Positions 1 through 9,000 of a stretch of 64,000 nucleotides of DNA are shown one piece after another (position 1 is the first letter of the stretch; the number at the start of each line of letters is the position of its first letter). The position numbers and the translations under genes are program-made. The DNA lies in NCBI GenBank assembly GCA_030141605.1, contig JAQGDQ010002370.1:771167-835166 (forward strand), in the 5' to 3' direction. Under the pieces are notes generated by a model. That model made no database searches. It had not been told where the DNA came from and worked only from the letters and a program-made list of their open reading frames with translations. The DNA is from Tubiluchus corallicola (taxonomy: Eukaryota > Priapulida > Priapulimorpha > Priapulimorphida > Tubiluchidae).

Positions 1-2777
1 ATTTTCCCATAAACTTCTACTTTCATTTTTATTTGCTCCATGTTACTTCTCTTTGGCTATTCTTCACTCATTTTTAGTAGTTTTGTTGTTGTTCAGATTG
101 TAATTTTACAGGTAAAAAATACATTACCAGTAACCTATGTTATATCATAGTTTAAACTACGAGGCTTGCAGCATCAAGTAAAACCAGTTCTGCGTAAATT
201 AATTCATTAGCAGGACGATTTGCACGACGATGTTCACACGTCAACTGACGACAAACCATTATGCTTATAACATTTCAGGCAGTTCATAATAATTTTACAG
301 CAATAATAATCACAATAACAGCATAACAACGACAAGAACAGCAACCCTTTATGCATCAGCCTATGTCCATGGTTTTTGTTACATTTGGACGACCTAGTCG
401 TATTTGATGATGAATGTCATATTTGATACTAGGCGTGTCAATATTTGAGTGAAAAAACCTATATATTACCCTTGTAATGTTCTGTACTGCACTTCTGTTT
501 GTAACCTCTGTAGCAAAGGATTTCGTTACACCACGTACTGTAACTATACTGCATTTGGAGCGATTGAACGTTTACACCATTTACATCACGTTTGTTATAA
601 ATTAAACTGGTGAAGTTATTAATTAATACAATTCCGAAGAACACTTTGTCAAAACGTGACCAGAATCAGCATACATGTAAACGGAATTTATAAAATCACT
701 GATTTATGACTGAGTAAAACATAATCGTTCGCGTGATAATTAGTTTGTACAGACCTGGCTATAGAATTTGATTAGCAAAATTCCAAAAATTAATATTTTT
801 AAACCGTGAGCAACAAAGAAGCCCGTTTGCTGTCATCGTCACGTTAGTAATGGAGTCATAACAGTGAATAACTCTAAAACTTTAGAATCACAAACTTCCA
901 ATATACACACGTGACCCGGGGCTCACATAATGGTATGATAGAATAAGCTGGGATTGTTTAAGGGCCCGGGATAGAACCCAAATAGGCAAACTGTTCAGTC
1001 ACACATGAGTAAATAGCACTGGACCGGATATAGTCAATTGACAGTCACGAGCACTGTGCACTCTGGTCAGTCACACATGAGCGAACTACACTAGACCAGG
1101 CATAGTAAAGCGCGGTCATGCTCGGAGACTTGGATCTCAATTGATTCAGTTTTGTTAAGAATCTTTTTTAAGCTGAAATGTGTTCATAATTTTAGTTTTG
1201 ATAGTCTAGAGTGAGTAAAAATGGTAAGATTGGTATTTTTTTATTTTGATGTACTACATTAACTATAGTTGAAAAATCACAATCAATTAAGATTAGAAAA
1301 TTAAACAGAAAAAAATCATTTACATAAAATCATACGTATAAAGTACATAAATTTTTATAGACAAATTTTAATACATTTATTATTATAATGTGGAAATAAC
1401 ATTGTCACCTTCGACAGAGACTATATTTTTAAAAGCCGAGTAGCAGACCTATTGGCTAAGTCGTATATCGCATATAATGGTATCTGCTTCATTAAGATCA
1501 GAAATGAACCTAAAGTGACAATTTTACGAATTTAAAAGAGTAGGAATCATAGTTTTCTTTTGTGGACCTATATGGGAGGTTAAAAATTAGCGATTATAAA
1601 GCCGAAATAACAGTGTGACATAGACTATACACATATAAGCACAATGCATACTATAATGTTATTTTTAAGAAAAAATCGGCACCACATGCAACATAGTTTA
1701 ATATGGAATAGACGAGTACCTAATGTAAGTTAAAAGCTAAATGTGCACATAATTGCAGAATACCATGCACTATAATACATTATATAAAACACCATACAGA
1801 TTAGAGTCGTAAATAAAATAATTTTGGTTATTCTCCCTTAACACTAACTGACAACAGAAATCGAAAGTTAAGCTATTCAATGAAAATATTGTTATGTACA
1901 TGCATTACAAACGTGAACTGAAGAAAAAGACAGTTCAACAATAATCACACACTTATATAGCACTAGTTCACAGAAATCGACCCGGAAATCATTTCTGGTC
2001 TTTGTCGTAGAATAAGATCATAGCTAAAATAGTCGAAAAAGGCTGAGCACAGAAAAATAGAGAGAAGAGAGAGAGAAAGAGAGAGAGAATAGATTTATTC
2101 TCTATTTTTGTAAATGCAACTGGCCAAAATTGCGTGATTGCACGAAATTTACGACATACTGCTTTACGTTAATGGCGTTAATGGATGCAATTACGAATTC
2201 CTGATACAGTGTTTTTCACGAAATGCAATCGGTCTTGACTGCTAGAGATAACTTACAATACCTTTAACCTTACTAAACGCCTAGAAAACCATTCCATTTT
2301 CAAGTAGTTTGGAAGCCCATTAAGTTGTATTGTTCGCAACAACTAGGCATATTGATGTATAATAATAATAATGACAACACAACACTAAAATCAAAACTTC
2401 GCTTTTTAATGTTTCAGTTGACGCTGTTGTAGAAGACTCTTGCACCAACAAGGAATATTTGTGATGACGGAAACAATGAAATAGAAAAGTAGCTGATGCG
2501 ATTTAAAGCAGCAGTCAAGTAAAAGATGATGCCCATTATACTGAATTATTGCTAACTTTTCTATTGTTACCATGAAATGCAATTTGTACGCTTTGATGTC
2601 ATTTTATAAGGCAAATTAAGTAGAAATCAGTGGAACTGAGGACGATGTTCTAAATGTATTTTGGCCTATAAATGATTATATAATACTGTTAACTAAAGCT
2701 TACCACTTTGAATTATAATGCCTACATAGTACTCATTATAATAGAAAAATTATTGAACCGGAATTACTTTTGCTGTC
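1..2777. other. AT-rich 3' flank of gene A, no gene seen
   Basis: No exon-like open frame with splice sites was found on either strand. The stretch holds a degenerate 72-bp tandem duplication near 996-1105 and a short GA-rich run near 2061-2088. It lies downstream of the stop codon of gene A, so its right end probably includes that gene's 3' UTR. I could not identify a clear AATAAA on the minus strand close to the stop. Confidence 0.5.
996..1105. repeat. Degenerate 72-bp tandem duplication
   Basis: The word CAGTCACACATGAG occurs at 996 and again (last base not checked) at 1068, each followed by a related ACTGGACC or ACTAGACC and ATAG segment. The spacing gives a period of 72 bp. Two diverged copies only; no coding potential. 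Confidence 0.5.
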
Positions 2778-3061
2778 TCACCGCCTGTTTCCATTGAAGT
2801 AGAGTTTAACTATTAAGCTTGATGCAAAGGCAGTTATTATAATGATCTCCGTGCCACTGGTCCGTGTACTAGCTCTGCTACTGCCAGTCAGAAAACGTTT
2901 CGATTTGGGGTCTATGTAATTGCACCCATCTTCCTCACAGCACCTAGTACAAGTCCAAGCATCTCTGTTTGTATCTCCGCACTGCCATCCCATTAATTCA
3001 TTCACAGATAAAGAACAGGGACGTAAGGCGCACTTCTTTGTTATGCTGTAACCGGTAGTTT
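2778..3061 (-). CDS. Gene A exon 3: second half of Ly6 domain, C-terminal hydrophobic tail and stop
   Basis: On the minus strand a pyrimidine-rich acceptor (ctttttcttttccag) precedes the exon at 3061. It is read in phase 1, completing an AAA codon with the last A of exon 2. The frame gives KKCALRPC, then WQCGD, WTCTRCCEEDGCN, the signature end of a Ly6/uPAR domain. A Ser/Thr/Arg-rich linker (TGSSRASTRTSG) and the hydrophobic run EIIIITAFASSLIV follow, ending KLYFNGNRR and TGA. The tail could be a GPI-attachment signal or a short membrane anchor; the basic last residues are slightly unusual for a GPI signal. An in-frame ATG just upstream of the acceptor lies in the intron and is not a start. 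Confidence 0.9.
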
Positions 3062-6000
3062 CTGGAAAAGAAAAAGCAATTTGCACTGCTAATCTTTAAT
3101 AATGTGCTTGGCGTAGTTAACTGACAATTTGCTTGCTTTCATCCAATTTGTTCGCTCTCTGTTAGTACAATGTTGATAAGTCATCAGTAATAGATCAAAT
3201 AAATAACAGCGGTCTGAGTATCGATCCATGTGGTACACCACGTGTTGCAGTATAAACTGTACTCATTTTACATTTTTTTTCGAATTGAGTGCAAATTGAA
3301 GGATAAGAAGATGTAAATCTGCGACAAAAAAACTCGTCATTAAGATGGTCACTGACAACGTGGAAGCAGATGTGGAAGGTAGCTATTCAACTTTTACAAC
3401 GCTTAAAATATAAATTGACAAAAAATTAAAGAGTGCTAGATCTTTACTTCGTGAACGAAACAAACTTCGAATTTCGTATTAAGGATATTTGTTTATTTAA
3501 ATCAATTCGTTGTTTTTTTCGTGCATTTTCTAAACCAGTTGACGTGCCTTAACATTTGTCATGTTGAGATCAATCTGTTTTTCCTTCAAGTGCAGCACAG
3601 AGTAGTACTCGCAACTGCAAGCAGACACATATATACTAACTTTGCAAAACTCACAAAGTCACAGCTTCTCAACTGAAGAGACTGCATTAAGAACAAACGA
3701 TCACAAAAATAACAAAAAAAAACGGTTGCTTTGTGGAACGACAATATCTCCAAGGAACACATCAGATCCATATCAACTGCCATATTTTGTACATTTACAT
3801 ATATTTTAAAGCAGACATAATTTTAGTAGGTAATAATAACAGTAGATAGCAAGAGATAGATAACAACAATAAGCATTAGTATAAGCACTTTGTGATAACT
3901 TACTGTGATAATTTATCGTAGTTTCGCATGTATCTGTAGCTATTTTTTTGGTACTACAATCTACTAAATTTTCCTCTTGGACACAGTCTTTGTTATCAGC
4001 TACATCCCAGCATTCATAGCACTTTAAAGCAGATGCTGAAAAATAAATAAACTTACTAATGAAAAGTCTACTTCAACAAAAAATATAAAAATGCATTTTA
4101 TCTAACAAAAGTGTTATAACAGACAAAAGGCCCTGCTTTTATTTTTCAAAAGCCTTTCCAACAATAAATGTTATTATATAATTAAGCTGTAACTACGCAC
4201 CTGTAATTTATGTCATTTATTGAATGCGAAGTTGTTCTTTGATTGCAGTGATATCCATAACAACAGAACACTATACAAACATGACGGAATAAATCCACAG
4301 TTAATTAAAGTTTGGTAACAAGGAAATGTGAAAAGTTGAAAGACTGTCTGGATTTGAACCAGGGACTTTCGGCTTACAAAGCTGATGCGAGAACCACAAG
4401 GCCGCTATGGTAGTCCAAAGGTCATTAATGATAATCTTCAAGTTAAAATTATGAATAATTTAACATACAAAGCAGTTTACTATGGCAACGACAATTACTG
4501 TGATGATGGTGATGACTATGCTTATAATGGCGATAATGACGACGGTGATAATAGTGATAATGGTGATGATGATAATAACATTGATGATGATGATTACGAT
4601 GATGACGGTGGCTATGATAATGGATGATGATGATGATTTGATGGTGATGATGATAATGATGATGACGACGACGACGATGATGATGATGATAATGATGATG
4701 ATGAAAGCGGTGGTAATCATAATGACAATGATGGGTTATAATGGCAAATGTTAATGATTAATGATGATGATGATGACAGTGACGACAACAACGACTACGA
4801 CGATAAGGACAAGTACGAAAAAAAATAATGATGACACTTTGTCGACAGTCACTAATCACTATCATGACAACTATCTACTTTTACAAACTTAAGCCCATTT
4901 CACAATGAGGGCGACGACAAAATCCGTTGAGGAGAAATTCCTTGCGGTATTCCTCACGAAAATGGAACACATGGCGCATTTCGCAATGGCAATTTTCCTC
5001 CCGCAATTCCTCGCGAGGAATTCTGCTGCCAACTAGAAGCTATGTATTCTTCTCACGAGGAAAATTACCGCATGGTAGAAATATTGCATGTTCCATTTTC
5101 GTGAGGATCCCTCTCAGAATTTATGATTAATAATTAACTACTCAATTAGTTATTTCTTGTTTAACGATCAACAATTAATATATTTCAGCATAAGATTATA
5201 AGATTTAATAAGATTAATAAAGATTAATAAAATATAAGATTTTTCGCCTTAACAAACAAGCGACTTTATGTTTTATTAAAGTATGCAATTATTGTATAAC
5301 ATAAATAATAGTATACAATCGTTGTCAGTTTAAACAAAAAGCAGAAGTAATCATTATGATTTTTATTGAAATTGTGAAACATGACTCGCACAAGAAAACT
5401 TACAAGAAGTTAAAGTTCGTTACCTAAAGGTTACTAACAGCTTTTAAACGAAGGGTCAACCCAGTCCCTGAAGTTTACATCTTTTTTGTAATCGAGTCCT
5501 GCAGCAAAGCTAATAACTCGTCGTAAGTGTCCGGAGTGATACTAATCTAACTGTAAATTTCTGCAAATCTTCTCTCAAATTTTCGTACAAGGTTGCAACA
5601 TCACCACGGTGCTGTCTTATTTTGTTAATTGGGTACACCCAATAAAGATGATAAATAGTAGCACTTAGTAAAAGCATGATGTCGTCTTCGCTGTCTATGT
5701 TGACGAGTAAGGCCCATTTCACAGTGAGGACGCAAAGAAAATGACACACGAAATTGCTGTCAGAAAATCAGAAAATTTTCAGAAAAAAAAACATTTCAAT
5801 GTGCGTTTTTTTCCGCTCGTCCAGTTAGTTGCAGCTACTTTGCGAGTTGCAGGTTTACAGCTATTACTCGATCGTCAACATGGATAATGAAGACGACGTC
5901 ATGTTTTTACTAACTGTTAACTATAATTACGATAGTATTAATTACCATCGTTATTGACGGAACCCAATTAACGAATCAATAGAGCACCGTGGTGTTGTTC

Positions 6001-9000
6001 CAACCTTGTATGGGCATTTGAAAGACGATCAAGAGAAATGACCATGGCTATTACAAAAAATAACACACAAAATCGTCTCTTCTGTTAAAAGAGAGATTAA
6101 ATCCTTATAATTTTATGTTAAAATGTGTTAATTGTTGTTCGTTAAACAAGAAAGAAGTAATTGAGCAGTTAAATTTTAATCGTAATTCCACGAGGATTCC
6201 TCACGAAAATAGAACATGCAGGATTTCTACAGTGCGGCAACTTTCGTCGTGAGAAGGACGCATACCTTCTAGCTGGCAGCAAAATTGCTCACGAGGAAAA
6301 TCCTCATGAGGCGTCACGGTGAAATGCTCCTAATATGCCTACATGCCTGTAACTCGCAATGTTGTTGTACAGGGCGCGCGTTTTCACTGTGAAATAAACA
6401 TTTTTGTTGCATAGGGATTTCGAGAAAAAATCGTAAATTTTCTGATTTTCTGACAGCAGTTCCATGCGTCACTTTCCTTGCGTTTTCTACTTGAGAAATG
6501 AAAACAAACTCAACGATATAATAGCTTATGTTGGAACCTCTAGCTTAACTGCAAATAGCATTAGTTTTCTGTAAAAACTATTGTATACATTTTTGTGAAT
6601 ATCTTTAAGTCACAAATGAACGCTGTTACCACCAGATTTTATACACAAGTCTGACTGGACATCATAATGTGGAATTAATTCCACTCTGCTCAGTGGTAAT
6701 TTTGTCTTATGATTCGTACCATAAAACGCATGCACTTCATAATGCACCCAAAAGAGAGATGCTATAATGGATAAGCAATAATTTTGCTTTCAGCCACTTG
6801 AACATGGGTACCATAAACAGCGGTAAAAGTGGTGGTCGTACTTTCTATAGAAACGGGAAACCCTGTTTTCATTTCAAAGCACCCCAGAGATTTTGGAAGC
6901 TTCGAGCAATGTTATAAACGTAAGTTATCTATGTTCACCAAAACAACTCTTTACTTATAGCGGTGTTAACTAAATATCATTGCAACTACGTAACTTCGAC
7001 CTCGACAACTTACATGAAGTCCTTTCATGTTCTGGAGCAGGCCACGAGAGCCAAATATTAATAGCTTGCCACTGCACCGGCAAGCAAAGCCATCATATTG
7101 CACTTTAATTCCCAACATTACAATCGCAATGGACATACTCAGCTAGAGCGGTCCAGTCGTTAATCGCCAGGAAAAGGACGCAATAAAACAAAAACATTCT
7201 GGCAATAAAACAAAAACTCATCCTCATGAGGCGTCACGGTGAAATGCTCCTAATATGCCTACATGCCTGTAACTCGCAATGTTGTTGTACAGGGCGCGCG
7301 TTTTCACTGTGAAATAAACATTTTTGTTGCATAGGGATTTCGAGAAAAAATCGTAAATTTTCTGATTTTCTGACAGCAGTTCCATGCGTCACTTTCCTTG
7401 CGTTTTCTACTTGAGAAATGAAAACAAACTCAACGATATAATAGCTTATGTTGGAACCTCTAGCTTAACTGCAAATAGCATTAGTTTTCTGTAAAAACTA
7501 TTGTATACATTTTTGTGAATATCTTTAAGTCACAAATGAACGCTGTTACCACCAGATTTTATACACAAGTCTGACTGGACATCATAATGTGGAATTAATT
7601 CCACTCTGCTCAGTGGTAATTTTGTCTTATGATTCGTACCATAAAACGCATGCACTTCATAATGCACCCAAAAGAGAGATGCTATAATGGATAAGCAATA
7701 ATTTTGCTTTCAGCCACTTGAACATGGGTACCATAAACAGCGGTAAAAGTGGTGGTCGTACTTTCTATAGAAACGGGAAACCCTGTTTTCATTTCAAAGC
7801 ACCCCAGAGATTTTGGAAGCTTCGAGCAATGTTATAAACGTAAGTTATCTATGTTCACCAAAACAACTCTTTACTTATAGCGGTGTTAACTAAATATCAT
7901 TGCAACTACGTAACTTCGACCTCGACAACTTACATGAAGTCCTTTCATGTTCTGGAGCAGGCCACGAGAGCCAAATATTAATAGCTTGCCACTGCACCGG
8001 CAAGCAAAGCCATCATATTGCAGTTTAATTCCCAACATTACAATCGCAATGGACATACTCAGCTAGAGCGGTCCAGTCGTTAATCGCCAGGAAAAGGACG
8101 CAATAAAACAAAAACATTCTCGGCATTTCTCACGGGACATTTTGAAGGAAGCGGGATGATTATGCGATCAATACGGCGCTCGTTGTGAAACCAATGCTCT
8201 TCTAGCCTACATTATTCGCTTATATGGGTTGCTGTAGGGATATTGGATTCCAAGCGTCAAGTAGTAATTTTGCTCATTTCTTAAGAAGCCTGCTGTTCCA
8301 ACGATTTTATAGTATTGTCATACAATATTACATATCGCCATGATGTCGGACTTGTAATGTAGAGTTGCACATTTGAAAACAATAAAAAGAAGCGTTTATT
8401 GTACAGTCAACGCGTACAAGTGTTACTACACTGAAGACCGCTGAAAAGCTACTGATTAGAGTGCGCAGTTAGATGTAACTAGAAATTGCGCGATGAAAAG
8501 TTGCAAACGGGGTCAAACTTTTAGTTGCGCAACAACCGTTTTGTAATTTTCAAGTTTAAATGAGAGCGCTGGCGAGAACAAGAATAAAATCTGGTATCAG
8601 GCCGAGAACGGGGAATTTATTTTGGTTCTTAATCTCGCTTATTTCACGTTTAGCTTAGAGAAGGCGGGAGAATCGATGTATCAAACTAATTACCTAAAGT
8701 TAAACAAATGAGTTAAAAACATCATAATGTACTTATTTACATTATCACTTCATATATAAGACATAACATAACAATATAATAACTTCACAACAAGACCTGT
8801 AAATAAAACTAAATAGTGTTAGCCAACGTCACGAAATTAACAATTCAATATATCACCATGGGATTCTTTACTCCCGAGTGTTTTTATTACATGAGGAAAA
8901 CAGCCTTCTATACGCAAGGAAAAGTCAACTTCCTTTTAATTACAGTTAGTCCATATTAAGTTAAGAGATAGCTTTTCCTCTTAACGTAGGGACCTATTCC

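Larger units (their letters stand above)
4893..6330. mobile_element. PIF/Harbinger-type inverted-repeat element, nested and degraded
   Basis: The left end GCCCATTTCACAATGAGG (preceded by TAA) and the right end, read inward as GGAGCATTTCACCGTGACG (followed by TAA), are inverted repeats. The similarity continues inward: the TTCCTCACGAAAATGGAAC and CACGAGGAAAAT words of 4950-5110 recur inverted at 6190-6300, and 5131-5185 matches 6121-6180 inverted. A second end, GGCCCATTTCACAGTGAGG, starts at 5711 after TAA. So 5711-6330 also reads as a complete 620-bp element with 12-bp ends and TAA on both sides. The TAA/TTA target sites and internal protein remnants point to the PIF/Harbinger superfamily. 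Confidence 0.6.

Noticed and set aside
4385-4754. Acidic Asp/Asn and Met/Ile-rich open frames on both strands
   Set aside because: Produced by the GAT trinucleotide tract; no splice sites or conserved motifs. The same holds for 15855-16129.
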